Assembly: GCA_013214575.1 (NCBI GenBank)
Contig: JABSSD010000035.1
Location: forward strand, 1 to 64,000
Length of the DNA stretch: 64,000 bases
Origin: Paracoccaceae bacterium
GTDB lineage: Bacteria; Pseudomonadota; Alphaproteobacteria; Rhodobacterales; Rhodobacteraceae
Direction of reading: 5' to 3'
A program made the position numbers and the translations under genes. Shown here piece by piece: positions 43,397 to 53,737 of the stretch (the stretch's first letter is position 1; every line of letters starts with the position of its first letter). The notes beneath the pieces are model-generated. The model was not told where the DNA came from, did not search any database, and saw only the letters and a program-made list of their open reading frames with translations.

Positions 43397-44929
43397 ATGA
43401 AAGACATTCTTTCCGAGCTGGAAAGCCGCCGCCAGGATGCGCGGCTGGGTGGCGGTCAGCGCCGCATCGACGTACAGCACGCGCGTGGCAAACTGACCGC
43501 CCGCGAACGCATCGAACTGCTGCTGGACGAAGACAGCTTTGAAGAGTTCGACATGTTTGTCGCCCACCGCTGCACCGATTTTGGCATGCAGGCGCAGCGA
43601 CCGGCAGGCGATGGTGTGGTCACCGGATGGGGCACCATCAATGGTCGCATGGTCTATCTCTATTCCCAGGATTTCACCGTCTTTGGCGGCTCGCTGTCTG
43701 AAACCCATGCCCAGAAAATCTGCAAGATCATGGATATGGCCATGCAAAACGGTGCCCCGGTGATCGGCCTCAACGATTCCGGCGGCGCCCGCATCCAGGA
43801 AGGCGTCGCCTCGCTGGCGGGCTATGCCGAGGTGTTCCAGCGCAATGTGCTGGCCTCGGGGGTGGTGCCGCAGATCTCGGTCATCATGGGCCCCTGTGCC
43901 GGCGGCGCGGTCTATTCCCCGGCGATGACCGACTTTATCTTCATGGTCAAAGACACCTCCTATATGTTTGTCACCGGCCCCGATGTGGTGAAAACCGTGA
44001 CCAATGAAACGGTCACCGCCGAGGAGCTGGGCGGCGCCTCCACCCACACCAAAAAATCCAGCGTTGCCGACGGCGCCTTTGAAAACGACGTCGAGGCGCT
44101 GGCCGAGGTGCGCCGCCTGTTTGATTTCCTGCCGCTGAACAACCGCGAAAAGCCACCGGTGCGGCCGTTCTTTGACGAACCGGGCCGCATCGAGGCCAGC
44201 CTGGACACCTTGATCCCGGACAATCCCAACACCCCCTACGACATGAAAGAGCTGATCCACAAACTGGCCGACGAGAGCGATTTCTATGAAATCCAGGAGG
44301 AATTTGCTAAGAATATCCTGACCGGTTTCATTCGCCTTGAGGGTCAGACCGTGGGGGTTGTCGCCAACCAGCCGATGGTGCTGGCGGGCTGTCTCGACAT
44401 CGATAGCTCGCGCAAGGCGGCCCGCTTTGTGCGGTTCTGCGACTGTTTTGAAATCCCGATCCTGACGCTGGTTGATGTGCCCGGCTTCCTGCCCGGCACC
44501 AGCCAGGAATACGGCGGCGTCATCAAGCACGGCGCCAAGCTGCTGTTTGCCTACGGCGAGGCCACCGTGCCCAAGGTCACTGTGATCACCCGCAAGGCCT
44601 ACGGCGGTGCCTATGATGTGATGTCCTCCAAGCACCTGCGCGGCGATTTCAACTATGCCTGGCCCACTGCCGAGATCGCAGTGATGGGCGCCAAAGGCGC
44701 CACCGAGATCATCCACCGCGCCGACCTGGGCGACGCCGACAAGATCGCCGAGCACGTCGCCGACTATGAGGATCGCTTTGCCAATCCCTTTGTCGCCGCC
44801 GAGCGGGGCTTCATCGACGAGGTGATCCAGCCTCGGTCCACCCGCCGCCGGATCTCCCGCGCCTTTGCCTCGCTGCGCGGCAAGTCGCTAACGAACCCGT
44901 GGAAAAAACACGATAATATTCCGCTGTAA
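43397..44929 (+). CDS. pccB: propionyl-CoA carboxylase beta subunit
   Basis: The 510-residue carboxyltransferase subunit transfers CO2 from biotin to propionyl-CoA. Typical blocks are [58 protein letters not shown] and [25 protein letters not shown]. The length fits PccB. It is separated from pccA by about 2.6 kb of small genes, whereas the two are often closer. The upstream region carries PccR-like boxes. Confidence 0.95.
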   Translation: MKDILSELESRRQDARLGGGQRRIDVQHARGKLTARERIELLLDEDSFEEFDMFVAHRCTDFGMQAQRPAGDGVVTGWGTINGRMVYLYSQDFTVFGGSLSETHAQKICKIMDMAMQNGAPVIGLNDSGGARIQEGVASLAGYAEVFQRNVLASGVVPQISVIMGPCAGGAVYSPAMTDFIFMVKDTSYMFVTGPDVVKTVTNETVTAEELGGASTHTKKSSVADGAFENDVEALAEVRRLFDFLPLNNREKPPVRPFFDEPGRIEASLDTLIPDNPNTPYDMKELIHKLADESDFYEIQEEFAKNILTGFIRLEGQTVGVVANQPMVLAGCLDIDSSRKAARFVRFCDCFEIPILTLVDVPGFLPGTSQEYGGVIKHGAKLLFAYGEATVPKVTVITRKAYGGAYDVMSSKHLRGDFNYAWPTAEIAVMGAKGATEIIHRADLGDADKIAEHVADYEDRFANPFVAAERGFIDEVIQPRSTRRRISRAFASLRGKSLTNPWKKHDNIPL

Positions 44930-44978
44930 TGTCGTATAGGTGGATTCGTTACGAATTCATTTCAAGGATAAATTGTAA

Positions 44979-45404
44979 ATGCGTGCACTAATTTTTGTTT
45001 CTTGCGTGATGCTTGCGCTGCCAGTGGCGGCGCAAGCGAAGGGCTGTAAAGGCGAGCTAGCGTTTGATCTCGGGGGAGGAACCCGGGGGTGTGTCGTCAA
45101 GATCGGCGAGGGGGAAATCACCTCAACCTATACGCGAGACGATGCCGCCAGCAGCCGTTCGTCTCGCAAAGCAACGCCGCTTGTTGCAGCGGTTATGACC
45201 GGTCCGGTTCCAGCCCGTCGCGGCACCGTGAAAAAGCAGATGCTGGCCATGTGCAAAGTCACACAAGCCAAGGTCAGCGAACAGTTTGCAGGTATGAAAT
45301 ACCACCGGATCATACTGTTCATGGATTGGCGCAAATCCGGTGGTGAGCTGCAAGCCGGTTTTTCGTCCAACAAATGCAGAGGCTTTCAGTTCTTTGACAG
45401 CTAA
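44979..45404 (+). CDS. small secreted cysteine-containing protein, unknown
   Basis: The 141-residue product has a clean signal peptide (ALIFVSCVMLALPVAAQA) and four cysteines in the mature part (GCKG, RGCVV, AMCKV, NKCRG), which could form two disulfides in the periplasm. I do not recognise a family. It lies 49 bp after pccB. The surrounding DNA (44930-45705) looks more AT-rich than pccB, which may mean a later insertion. Confidence 0.65.
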   Translation: MRALIFVSCVMLALPVAAQAKGCKGELAFDLGGGTRGCVVKIGEGEITSTYTRDDAASSRSSRKATPLVAAVMTGPVPARRGTVKKQMLAMCKVTQAKVSEQFAGMKYHRIILFMDWRKSGGELQAGFSSNKCRGFQFFDS

Positions 45405-45705
45405 GTGTGTATATCACGTTTTTTTTCAGCCCGTCGCGTCAGCGGCGGGCGTGGCCCACCGGATTGAGAGGGAAGAGCATAAATGACCCAACTCTGGAGA
45501 AATCAGGCCATTCCGATGATATGGAGCTGATTGAGATAACCAGTCCTGCTGAATTTGCATCCCATGACGAGGGTGCACCTGCATGACCCTTCAAGCTGAA
45601 CAGATGACAGGCATGGGTGACAATCCAATCCAATACCTCTCGCAGCGTCACATTAACTTCACAAAACTACACATCACCATTTGACATGAGCAGCAAACCT
45701 ACACC
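45405..45705. other. 301-bp gap without a convincing gene
   Basis: T8 at 45419-45426 precedes a 9-bp hairpin (GCCCGTCGC / GCGGCGGGC, 45429-45450), the reverse of terminator order on the plus strand. A minus-strand frame of 70 codons (45439-45651, GTG start) has no recognisable domain and no clear ribosome binding site. A few TTGAC hexamers lie just upstream of 45706. I see no RNA gene. Confidence 0.4.
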
Positions 45706-46185
45706 ATGATCCGCTTCAGCCAAGATAGAACAGCGCGCGCCAGTGGCGTAGCGCCAGCAGCCCCGGCCGGAGGAGCTCAAGTCATTGGGGGTCGGGGCTG
45801 CGGATATCTGTTGGGCTTGCTGCTTTGCGCGTCACCTCTGTTGGCCGAGTCCCCCTTTCCGGTACCGTCTGGACAGAATGTCACCCTGAGCGAGGTGCTG
45901 CTGGACGAGACCCCGGGCGAGCTTTGGGTGCGGTTCCGCTTTGTGGCCCCGGCGATCACCCGTGACAGTGGCAGTGTTGATTATGATCAGGCCGCCCCGG
46001 ATATGGATCACCTCTGTGATGCGCTGGCGCTGCCCTATCTGGAAATCCATGCCATCACCCCGGCGCGGGTGGTGATCTCGTTGATGGATCGCCCCGTGGC
46101 CTTTGGCGCCCAAGATCCCGCCGCCACCCAGTTTTTTGAAAGCTACCGTCCCGCAGGGCTCCGCTGCATCTGGGAGGAGTTCTGA
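45706..46185 (+). CDS. DUF6497-like periplasmic protein
   Basis: The 159-residue product has a hydrophobic N-terminal export signal (GYLLGLLLCASPLLAES, residues about 33-49) after an unusually long polar leader, so the real start may be further downstream. The mature part has SGQNVTLSEVLLDETPGELWVRFRFVAPAI and ends FESYRPAGLRCIWEEF. I associate this pattern with DUF6497, a Rhodobacteraceae family of unknown function; that assignment is from memory. It sits in the small-gene block between pccB and pccA. Confidence 0.6.
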   Translation: MIRFSQDRTARASGVAPAAPAGGAQVIGGRGCGYLLGLLLCASPLLAESPFPVPSGQNVTLSEVLLDETPGELWVRFRFVAPAITRDSGSVDYDQAAPDMDHLCDALALPYLEIHAITPARVVISLMDRPVAFGAQDPAATQFFESYRPAGLRCIWEEF

Positions 46186-46399
46186 TGCGGCATCAGTATC
46201 TTGCAAATCAAGGCTCATCTCGGCGGATTGTTGCGGCTTTGCGGTCACAGGCCTCAGTGCTGCCGCCTTTGGCATGTAATCTGGCTGGAGTTCCGGCTAC
46301 TATGCGCTTGGGGCGCAATTATGCGGCCCGTCATATGAGGTCGGAACCGGCAGCGACACAACGTCGTGCGGGTTTCAATTGTTCACACAGGAGACAGCA

Positions 46400-46540
46400 A
46401 TGTCCAAGAGCATCAAACTGTTTGCCATGGTCGGCCTGCTGGCCGTGGTCGCCGCATGCGGCAGCAAAGAAGAAGAATTTGTCATCGTCGATCCTGAGCC
46501 GATCTCGGTCGAGCCAGCCTACACCGGCAAATATAAATAA
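46400..46540 (+). CDS. 46-residue lipoprotein
   Basis: The start ATG follows AGGAGACAGCA. The protein begins MSKSIKLFAMVGLLAVVAAC, a signal peptide with a clear lipobox (VAAC, Cys20), and has a 26-residue acidic tail ending TGKYK. Short lipoproteins with such tails are common in roseobacters and have no assigned role. It is probably cotranscribed with the following gene, which starts 69 bp later. Confidence 0.75.
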   Translation: MSKSIKLFAMVGLLAVVAACGSKEEEFVIVDPEPISVEPAYTGKYK

Positions 46541-46609
46541 TACCAATTGGGGCCCGGCCCTGCGGTCGGTCCCCAGTCATCCGCGCAGCGCCGGTCGAAA
46601 GGCGCATCC

Positions 46610-46957
46610 ATGCTGAAACACCGCGGATTTCCTGGCCGTCTGCCAGGTACAGATTTTCAATTCACCATTCGTCGCCCCAACCCCAAAGGGGTGACTGCGT
46701 TATCGCGTCGCGAACGCTATCACGATCGCCGGCCGGCTGACCGGCGCGCCGATTCTGGGTTTATCAAGGCCCTGTGGATACAGTTCGGCGATCAGCCCTT
46801 TGAGCGCGGCAACCTCGATGCTGGCCGGATAAGCTGGCTGTTCGAGCGCGAAGTGATCGCCGGCGAAGACCCCTTTGACCCGGCAAGCTATGATGCGCTG
46901 CTGGTGCTTGACCTGCGTCAGGCGCAGCGGTCGTTTCCGGACGTGTTTGGGGAGTGA
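46610..46957 (+). CDS. conserved hypothetical, 115 residues
   Basis: The ATG at 46610 is preceded by AAAGG. The protein is soluble and charged: a basic N-terminal half (TALSRRERYHDRRPADRRAD) and an acidic C-terminal half with FGDQPFERGNLDAGRISWLFEREVIAGEDPFDPASYDALLVLDLR. No motif or family is recognised. It lies between two lipoprotein genes upstream of pccA. Confidence 0.65.
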   Translation: MLKHRGFPGRLPGTDFQFTIRRPNPKGVTALSRRERYHDRRPADRRADSGFIKALWIQFGDQPFERGNLDAGRISWLFEREVIAGEDPFDPASYDALLVLDLRQAQRSFPDVFGE

Positions 46958-47213
46958 TCGGCTAGATGTTGCAGAGGCGGAGCCACAACCTACAGGACGA
47001 AACTACGAAAGTAGCGGCTTTGCCTGTGCATAGGCTTCAAACTGCGTTTTGCAACAGTCGACGGCCAGGCGTGGCGGAACCCCGCCGGTCCAGGCGGCTG
47101 TTTGGGCGTCATTCTGCGCAGAATGCCACCGCCCATCACTGGCTCTTGAAAACCCTGTGTCGCGAGGTTTTGTCCGCTGGTAAGGCGATGTCTCACCAGA
47201 AGGGAAAACAACA

Positions 47214-47417
47214 ATGCTGGTCTCTAAAATCACCCTTGCGTTTGGGCTCTGCGCGGGCTTGGCAGCCTGTGGCAACACAACCGGCGAACAGGTGGTCATT
47301 GGTGCTGGCGCCGGGCTGGTGGGGTCTGCGCTCATTGGCGGCAGTCTGGTCGCCGGTGCCGCCGTTGGCACCGCTGCAAACCTCATCTATTGCAAGGAAA
47401 ACCCTGGCAGGTGCTGA
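47214..47417 (+). CDS. 67-residue glycine-rich lipoprotein
   Basis: The product has a lipobox (LAAC, Cys19) and a glycine-zipper-like stretch (VIGAGAGLVGSALIGGSLVAGAAVG), ending with two further cysteines (YCKENPGRC). AAGGGA lies upstream of the ATG. The glycine zipper suggests membrane insertion or oligomerisation. It is separated from pccA by 134 bp, and the 256-bp gap before it (46958-47213) holds no convincing gene. Confidence 0.7.
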   Translation: MLVSKITLAFGLCAGLAACGNTTGEQVVIGAGAGLVGSALIGGSLVAGAAVGTAANLIYCKENPGRC

Positions 47418-47551
47418 TCGGCTGACGCCAGAGAACCACCTGACATACCGGCCCGCACAGGGCCGCTTAGACAACACTGCATCGCCGTGTCGGCCCCTTG
47501 GGGCTGGCGCGGCGTTTTGCGTTTCGACATCCAGAAGACAAAGGACTGCCC

Positions 47552-49552
47552 ATGTTTAACAAGATCCTGATCGCCAACCGGGGCGAGATCGCCTGCCGCG
47601 TTATCAAATCTGCGCGCAAAATGGGTATTCAGACCGTTGCCATCTATTCCGATGCCGACCGCAACGCGCTGCATGTAGAAATGGCCGACGAGGCGATCCA
47701 CATCGGCCCGCCGCCGGCCAACCAGTCTTATATCGTCATTGATCGGGTGATGGAGGCGGTCCGCCAAAGCGGCGCCCAGGCGGTGCATCCGGGTTATGGT
47801 TTCCTGTCGGAAAACGCCAAATTCGCCAGGGCACTGGCGGCTGAAGGTGTGGCTTTTGTCGGCCCGCCGGTGGGCGCGATTGAAAAGATGGGCGACAAGA
47901 TCACCTCAAAGAAAATCGCCCAGGAGGCCGGGGTCTCCACCGTTCCGGGCCATATGGAGCTGATCGCCGACGCCGATGAGGCGGTGAAGATCTCCAACCA
48001 GATCGGCTATCCGGTGATGCTCAAGGCCAGTGCCGGCGGTGGCGGCAAGGGCATGCGGATTGCCTGGAATGACGCCGAGGCCCGCGAAGGCTTTCAGTCC
48101 TCCAAGAACGAGGCCGCCAATGCCTTTGGCGATGACCGTATCTTCATCGAGAAATTCATCACCCAGCCGCGCCACATCGAAATTCAGGTGCTCAGCGACA
48201 GCCACGGCAACGGCATATATCTGGGCGAGCGCGAATGCTCGATCCAGCGCCGCCAGCAGAAAGTGGTCGAAGAGGCGCCCAGCCCGTTCCTGGACGAGGC
48301 CACCCGCAAGGCGATGGGTGAACAGGCGGTGATGCTGGCCCATGCGGTGGATTATGCCTCGGCTGGCACCGTGGAGTTCATCGTTGACAGCGACAGGAAC
48401 TTTTACTTTCTGGAAATGAACACCCGCCTGCAGGTGGAGCATCCGGTGACCGAGCTGATCACTGGTGTTGACTTGGTGGAACAGATGATCCGCATCGCCA
48501 ATGGCGAGCCGCTGAGCATCACGCAAGATGACGTGAAGCTGACCGGCTGGGCGATTGAAAACCGGCTGTACGCCGAAGATCCTTACCGCGACTTCCTGCC
48601 CTCCATCGGCCGTCTGAGCCGCTATCGTCCGCCCGCCGAGGTGGTCGAGGACACCCATATCGTGCGCAATGATACCGGGGTTTTTGAGGGCGGCGAGATC
48701 TCGATGTATTATGACCCGATGATCGCCAAACTCTGTACTTGGGCACCCACCCGCGCTGCCGCGATCGAGGCCATGCGCAACGCGCTGGACGGGTTTGAGG
48801 TCGAAGGCATCGGCCACAATCTGCCGTTCCTGTCGGCGGTGATGGACCACCCGATCTTTATTGCCGGCGAGATGACCACCGCCTTTATCGAGGAGCAATA
48901 TCCCGATGGGTTTCAGGGGGTTGAGCTAGCCACCGAGGCGCTGCGCCGCATTGCTGCCGCCTGTGCTGCGATGCACCGGGTTGCCGAAATACGCCGCACC
49001 CGGGTGTCGGGCCGGATGGACAACCACGAACGCCGGGTTGGCGTTGATTGGGTGGCCAGCCTGCAGGGGCAGGACTTTGCCATGACCATCGCCGCCGACC
49101 GCGACGGATCAACCATCACTTTTGCCGATGGCAGCCAAAAGCGGGTCACCAGTGACTGGACCCCCGGTGATCAGCTGGCCACATTGCAGGTGGACGGTGA
49201 TCCGCTGGTGCTCAAGGTTGGCAAGATCTCGGGTGGCTTCCGCATTCGCTCTCGCGGGGCCGACATGAAGGTACATGTACGCACCCCGCGGCAGGCTGAA
49301 CTGGCCAAATTGATGCCCGAGAAAGTGGCGCCCGATACCTCGAAACTGCTGCTCTGCCCAATGCCCGGCCTGATCGTCAATGTGGCGGTTCAGGTGGGCG
49401 ACGAGGTGCAGGATGGTCAGGCCCTGTGTACCGTCGAGGCGATGAAGATGGAGAACATCCTGCGCGCCGAGAGAAAAGGCATTATCTCCAAGGTTAATGC
49501 TGCGGCCGGTGACAGCCTGGCAGTGGATGCCATAATCATGGAGTTCGAATAA
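47552..49552 (+). CDS. pccA: propionyl-CoA carboxylase alpha subunit (biotin-containing)
   Basis: The 666-residue protein has a biotin carboxylase domain (MFNKILIANRGEIACRVI, then KASAGGGGKGMRI, with an ATP-grasp fold to about 450), a BT domain and a C-terminal biotinyl domain with EAMKMEN and the biotinylated Lys near 632. It carboxylates biotin using ATP and bicarbonate and works with PccB. ATG 47552 is preceded by AAAGGACTGCC. A lipoprotein gene follows after 4 bp. Confidence 0.96.
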   Translation: MFNKILIANRGEIACRVIKSARKMGIQTVAIYSDADRNALHVEMADEAIHIGPPPANQSYIVIDRVMEAVRQSGAQAVHPGYGFLSENAKFARALAAEGVAFVGPPVGAIEKMGDKITSKKIAQEAGVSTVPGHMELIADADEAVKISNQIGYPVMLKASAGGGGKGMRIAWNDAEAREGFQSSKNEAANAFGDDRIFIEKFITQPRHIEIQVLSDSHGNGIYLGERECSIQRRQQKVVEEAPSPFLDEATRKAMGEQAVMLAHAVDYASAGTVEFIVDSDRNFYFLEMNTRLQVEHPVTELITGVDLVEQMIRIANGEPLSITQDDVKLTGWAIENRLYAEDPYRDFLPSIGRLSRYRPPAEVVEDTHIVRNDTGVFEGGEISMYYDPMIAKLCTWAPTRAAAIEAMRNALDGFEVEGIGHNLPFLSAVMDHPIFIAGEMTTAFIEEQYPDGFQGVELATEALRRIAAACAAMHRVAEIRRTRVSGRMDNHERRVGVDWVASLQGQDFAMTIAADRDGSTITFADGSQKRVTSDWTPGDQLATLQVDGDPLVLKVGKISGGFRIRSRGADMKVHVRTPRQAELAKLMPEKVAPDTSKLLLCPMPGLIVNVAVQVGDEVQDGQALCTVEAMKMENILRAERKGIISKVNAAAGDSLAVDAIIMEFE

Positions 49553-49556
49553 TCTG

Positions 49557-50081
49557 ATGCCTGTGGCGCAGTCCTATCGCCGGGTCGCCCATGCGGCACT
49601 GGTGGCGCTGGCCCTGACCGGGCTGGCGGGCTGCGCCATGGACAAAGAGGACGCGGTGCGGGCGCGGGTTGGCACCTGGGTCAATCTGGGCGACACCCGC
49701 TATTTCAAATCATCGATGGACTGCACCGCCGGGGTGTTTGACGTTGAAGGCAGCCGCATCACCTCGCTGATCACCAAGGCCCGCTCGGTGGCCACCGGCA
49801 TGGTGATGCTGAAAGACGGCGAGGCGGTGGCCTTTGATGTCAAAGGCCTGTCGCCCAATGCGGTGTCCGAACAGATCATGTCCAAGGACCTGCCGCAGGG
49901 GATCGGGGTGCTGTCGTCCGGCATTGCCGGCAAGAATTGTATGAGCAAACCGGTCAAGGCTGCCTATCTGCGGGCCTTGCTGGACCCCGACTCGGTGCTG
50001 ATGTTTGACCCGGACGGCAATGTCATGGCGGTGCTGGATCGCCGCAATGAACGGCTGTATTATGCGCGGGGGACAGTGTGA
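49557..50081 (+). CDS. lipoprotein of unknown function
   Basis: The 174-residue product has a signal peptide with lipobox LAGC (Cys26) and a globular part containing VGTWVNLGDTRYFKSSMDCTAGVFDVEGS. It starts 4 bp after pccA, so it is cotranscribed. I do not recognise a domain. The gene converges with the DUF4174 gene, 4 bp away. Confidence 0.7.
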   Translation: MPVAQSYRRVAHAALVALALTGLAGCAMDKEDAVRARVGTWVNLGDTRYFKSSMDCTAGVFDVEGSRITSLITKARSVATGMVMLKDGEAVAFDVKGLSPNAVSEQIMSKDLPQGIGVLSSGIAGKNCMSKPVKAAYLRALLDPDSVLMFDPDGNVMAVLDRRNERLYYARGTV

Positions 50082-50085
50082 TGGC

Positions 50086-50529
50086 TCAGCTGCCGCGCCG
50101 TTCCTCGACCTCGCGCAGGCGAGAGGGGAACTTGTCGATGGTGCGGCTCAGCTCGCGCACCGTCCAGGGCGAGGGTTTGCGCAGCTTGACGCCGCCGTCC
50201 TTGCCCACCAGCACCAGCATAAACCCACGCGGCCGCAGTTTCTGCCGCAGCACCGAATTGGCGGCGGGATCGGTATCGACCAGAACCACCACATCGCGGT
50301 CAAACAGCGCCTCGGCGCCCTGTGACAGCCGCTCAATCTGCTCGTGGAAGCGCGGATCATCGGGGCTGTCGGCAAACACTACCACGGCGCGGTTTTTCCA
50401 GAGAAACTCGCTTAAATCGCTGTCAGTTCCCGGGTGGATCAGCACCGGAGCCGCCGTCTCGGTGGCGTCTTGTGCGATCAAGGGGGCGGCAAGAAATACC
50501 GCCAGAACAAGGGCTAGGAATGGTTTCAT
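50086..50529 (-). CDS. DUF4174 secreted protein
   Basis: The 147-residue protein has a signal peptide (LALVLAVFLAAPLIAQ) and a thioredoxin-fold-like body with LSEFLWKNRAVVVFADSPDDPRFHEQIERL, followed by RGFMLVLVGKDGGVKLRKPSPWTVRELSRTIDKFPSRLREVEE. This matches DUF4174. There is no CxxC, so it is unlikely to be a redox enzyme. ATG 50529 follows AGGAGATCTT. It is divergent from the sulfotransferase-like gene. Confidence 0.8.
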   Translation of the reverse strand: MKPFLALVLAVFLAAPLIAQDATETAAPVLIHPGTDSDLSEFLWKNRAVVVFADSPDDPRFHEQIERLSQGAEALFDRDVVVLVDTDPAANSVLRQKLRPRGFMLVLVGKDGGVKLRKPSPWTVRELSRTIDKFPSRLREVEERRGS

Positions 50530-50709
50530 AAGATCTCCTGTTCCTTTGAATATATGCACCTTTGCGCGGAATGCGATGGGGGAAATGACCTTCGGCCTCA
50601 AAAATCCAATCATCGTTAATCGGTCTGACAGGGGTTGCGGGTTATGATCCTGCAGTTTCCCACCAACCGGCTGCCGCGGGTGGCCGCTGTCCAAAGGACT
50701 GGCAAGGCG

Positions 50710-51645
50710 ATGAAGGTATTTTTGCATATCGGGGCGCATCGCTGCGCCACCACCAGCTTTCAGGATTATCTGCGCCGCAACTCAGAGGCGCTGGACGCCC
50801 GCAATATTGGCTATTGGGGGCCAGGCCGCACCCGCAACGGCGTGTTCAGCGGCATCCTGCCGGGGCCCATCGCCGCAGCCGGGCGCAATCCACAACGCCG
50901 GGCGGTTGGGCGGGTGCAAATGCAGCTGTCGCGCAGTCTGTCGCTGGGGCTGGATCAACTGCTGGTTTCGGATGAAAACATGATGGGCACCATGCGCGAA
51001 AACCTGCGCACCGGCGGGCTCTATGGCGGCGTTGGCGAACGGATGGCCCGGTTTGCTGAGGCTTTTGACGGCTACGTCAGTGATGTGAGTGTTAATCTGC
51101 GCAGCCTCGAAAGCTACTGGGCCTCGGCGTTTGGCTATGGGGTGGCGCGGGGTCATCGCATTCCCAGCGCCGCGATGCTGGACCATCTGGCCTACAACCG
51201 GCGCAGCTGGCGGGATGTGCTGACCGATGTGGCCTGTGCGGTGCCCGGTGCCCGCATCTGGGCGCTGCCGTTTGAAACCTATGGTGGCCGCCCTGAGGCG
51301 CAGCTGACGGCGATCACCGGCCAGCAGATGCCCCGAAACCATGCCCGTATCTGCCTGAATGCGACACCACGGCTGGAGGATCTGCGCCGCCAGCTGCACA
51401 GCGCGGTGGCGGATCGCCTACCCGCAGGGCAGGGCCGCTGGCAACCCTTTGACAGGGCTCAGATTGCCGCCCTGCGTGAGGCTTATGCCGATGACCTGAT
51501 GTGGCTGGCCGCTGGCGGTGATGGTCTGGCGCAGTTGAAACAAGATCCAGAAAAAGCAGGGCAGGGCATGAACCCGGCCCGCACAGACTTGACAAGAGGA
51601 ACACCCCATGACGACCAAACAGAACGAGTGGCGGGCGCTGGCTGA
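50710..51645 (+). CDS. sulfotransferase-like protein
   Basis: From ATG 50710 the protein is 311 residues. The N-terminus [21 protein letters not shown] has the PAPS-binding P-loop pattern of sulfotransferases (HIGxxKTGTT-type, here with Arg and Ala), and [10 protein letters not shown] resembles the second conserved region. Other core motifs are not obvious, so catalytic activity is uncertain. Its 3' end overlaps the methylmalonyl-CoA mutase start by 38 bp, which implies translational coupling despite unrelated function. Confidence 0.65.
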   Translation: MKVFLHIGAHRCATTSFQDYLRRNSEALDARNIGYWGPGRTRNGVFSGILPGPIAAAGRNPQRRAVGRVQMQLSRSLSLGLDQLLVSDENMMGTMRENLRTGGLYGGVGERMARFAEAFDGYVSDVSVNLRSLESYWASAFGYGVARGHRIPSAAMLDHLAYNRRSWRDVLTDVACAVPGARIWALPFETYGGRPEAQLTAITGQQMPRNHARICLNATPRLEDLRRQLHSAVADRLPAGQGRWQPFDRAQIAALREAYADDLMWLAAGGDGLAQLKQDPEKAGQGMNPARTDLTRGTPHDDQTERVAGAG

Positions 51646-53737
51646 AAAAGAGCTGCGCGGACGCGCGGTTGAAGATCTGAACTGGCAGACCCTCGAAGGC
51701 ATCGAGGTCAAGCCGATCTATACCGAAGAGGACATCGCCGATCTGCCGCATATGGGCTCGATGCCGGGCCTTGGTCCCTTTACCCGTGGCGTCAAGGCAA
51801 CCATGTATGCCGGCCGCCCCTGGACCATCCGGCAATATGCCGGCTTCTCCACCGCCGAGGCGAGCAACGCCTTCTACCGCCGCAATCTGGCGGCCGGTCA
51901 ACAGGGTGTATCCGTTGCCTTTGATCTGGCCACCCACCGGGGCTATGATAGCGACCACCCCCGCGTGGTCGGCGATGTGGGCAAGGCTGGCGTGGCGATT
52001 GATTCTGTCGAGGATATGAAAATCCTGTTCGAGGGCATCCCGCTGGACAAGGTCTCGGTGTCGATGACCATGAACGGCGCGGTGATCCCGATCCTGGCCA
52101 GTTTCATCGTCGCAGGCGAGGAACAGGGCCACGATAAAACGCAGCTGGCGGGCACCATTCAGAACGATGTGCTCAAGGAATTCATGGTCCGCAACACCTA
52201 TATCTATCCGCCGGAACCCTCGATGCGGATCGTGTCGGATATCATCGAATACACCGCCAATGAGATGCCGAAATTCAACTCGATCTCGATCTCCGGCTAC
52301 CACATGCAAGAGGCCGGCGCCAATCTGGTGCAGGAACTGGCCTATACCCTGGCCGATGGCCGCGAATATGTGCGGGCGGCGATTGCCGGCGGCATGGATG
52401 TGGACAAATTCGCCGGCCGCCTCAGCTTCTTCTTTGCCATTGGCATGAACTTCTTCATGGAGGCCGCCAAGCTGCGCGCCGCGCGGCTGCTCTGGCATCG
52501 CATCATGACTGAGTTTGGCGCCAAATCCGAACGCTCCAAGATGCTGCGCACCCATTGCCAGACCTCGGGGGTCAGCCTGCAAGAGCAGGATCCTTATAAC
52601 AACGTGGTGCGCACCGCCTATGAGGCAATGGCGGCGGCACTGGGGGGCACCCAGTCGCTGCACACCAATGCATTGGACGAGGCGATGGCGCTGCCGACCG
52701 ATTTCTCGGCCCGGATTGCCCGCAACACCCAGCTGATCCTGCAGGAAGAAACCGGCATCACCAATGTGGTCGACCCGCTGGCCGGCTCTTACTATGTCGA
52801 AAGCCTGACAGCCGAGCTGGCCGACAAGGCCTGGGCGCTGATGGAAGAGGTCGAGGAGATGGGCGGCATGACCAAGGCGGTGGCCTCAGGCATGCCAAAA
52901 CTGCGCATCGAGGAAAGCGCTGCCAAGCGGCAGGCGATGGTGGATCGCGGTGACGAGGTGGTTGTTGGCGTCAACAAGTACCGTCTGGACAAACAGGACC
53001 CGATCGACATTCTCGATGTGGATAACATGGCGGTGCGCGACAGTCAGATCGCTCGCCTGAAACAGATCCGCGACAGCCGGGATGAGCCTGCCTGTCAGGC
53101 CGCACTTGCGGCTGTGACCACCTGTGCCAAAGACGGCGGCAACCTGTTGGCAGTCGCAATCGAGGCCGCTCGCGCGCGGGCAACAGTGGGGGAAATCAGC
53201 ATGGCAATGGAGGTCGAATTTGGCCGCCACCGCGCCGAAGTGAAAGTTCTGGCAGGGGTCTACGGTGCTGCATATGACGGCGACGAAGGCTTTGCCGCCA
53301 TTCAGCAGGACATCGAGGCCTTTGCCGAGGAAGAGGGCCGCCGGCCACGCATGCTGGTGGTCAAGATGGGCCAGGATGGCCATGATCGCGGCGCCAAGGT
53401 GATTGCCACCGCATTTGCCGATATCGGCTTTGACGTCGATGTGGGGCCGCTGTTCCAAACCCCGGAGGAGGCGGCCCAGGACGGGCTCGACAATGATGTG
53501 CATGTCATCGGCATCTCTTCTCAGGCGGCGGGCCATAAAACACTGGCGCCACAATTGGTGCAGGCGCTGAAGGATCAGGGCGGCGGGGATATCCTGGTGA
53601 TCTGTGGCGGGGTGATCCCGCAGCAGGATTATGACTTCCTGTATAAGGCCGGCGTCAAGGCGATCTTTGGTCCCGGCACCAATATCCCCGAGGCGGCGAA
53701 GAATATTCTGCAACTGATCCGCGATGCCCGCAGCTGA
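51608..53737 (+). CDS. scpA: methylmalonyl-CoA mutase
   Basis: The 709-residue enzyme isomerises methylmalonyl-CoA to succinyl-CoA. The TIM-barrel part has [29 protein letters not shown] and [17 protein letters not shown]. The C-terminal B12 domain has DGHDRG (about residue 590), GLFQ-type [10 protein letters not shown], and [26 protein letters not shown]. It is the single-chain form that carries both functions. It completes the pathway started by PccAB. A MAPEG gene overlaps its stop. Confidence 0.96.
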   Translation: MTTKQNEWRALAEKELRGRAVEDLNWQTLEGIEVKPIYTEEDIADLPHMGSMPGLGPFTRGVKATMYAGRPWTIRQYAGFSTAEASNAFYRRNLAAGQQGVSVAFDLATHRGYDSDHPRVVGDVGKAGVAIDSVEDMKILFEGIPLDKVSVSMTMNGAVIPILASFIVAGEEQGHDKTQLAGTIQNDVLKEFMVRNTYIYPPEPSMRIVSDIIEYTANEMPKFNSISISGYHMQEAGANLVQELAYTLADGREYVRAAIAGGMDVDKFAGRLSFFFAIGMNFFMEAAKLRAARLLWHRIMTEFGAKSERSKMLRTHCQTSGVSLQEQDPYNNVVRTAYEAMAAALGGTQSLHTNALDEAMALPTDFSARIARNTQLILQEETGITNVVDPLAGSYYVESLTAELADKAWALMEEVEEMGGMTKAVASGMPKLRIEESAAKRQAMVDRGDEVVVGVNKYRLDKQDPIDILDVDNMAVRDSQIARLKQIRDSRDEPACQAALAAVTTCAKDGGNLLAVAIEAARARATVGEISMAMEVEFGRHRAEVKVLAGVYGAAYDGDEGFAAIQQDIEAFAEEEGRRPRMLVVKMGQDGHDRGAKVIATAFADIGFDVDVGPLFQTPEEAAQDGLDNDVHVIGISSQAAGHKTLAPQLVQALKDQGGGDILVICGGVIPQQDYDFLYKAGVKAIFGPGTNIPEAAKNILQLIRDARS

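Noticed and set aside
45439-45651. A 70-codon minus-strand frame in the gap after the pccB-linked secreted gene
   Set aside because: GTG start without a ribosome binding site and no similarity that I recognise; kept only as a remark on the gap.
46185-46616. A 143-codon frame starting at TGATG right after the DUF6497-like gene
   Set aside because: It runs through the better-supported 46-residue lipoprotein gene in another frame, and its composition is Arg/Ser/Ala-rich without any motif.
47003-47386. A minus-strand frame opposite the 67-residue lipoprotein gene
   Set aside because: The plus-strand lipoprotein has a signal peptide, lipobox and ribosome binding site; the antisense frame has none.
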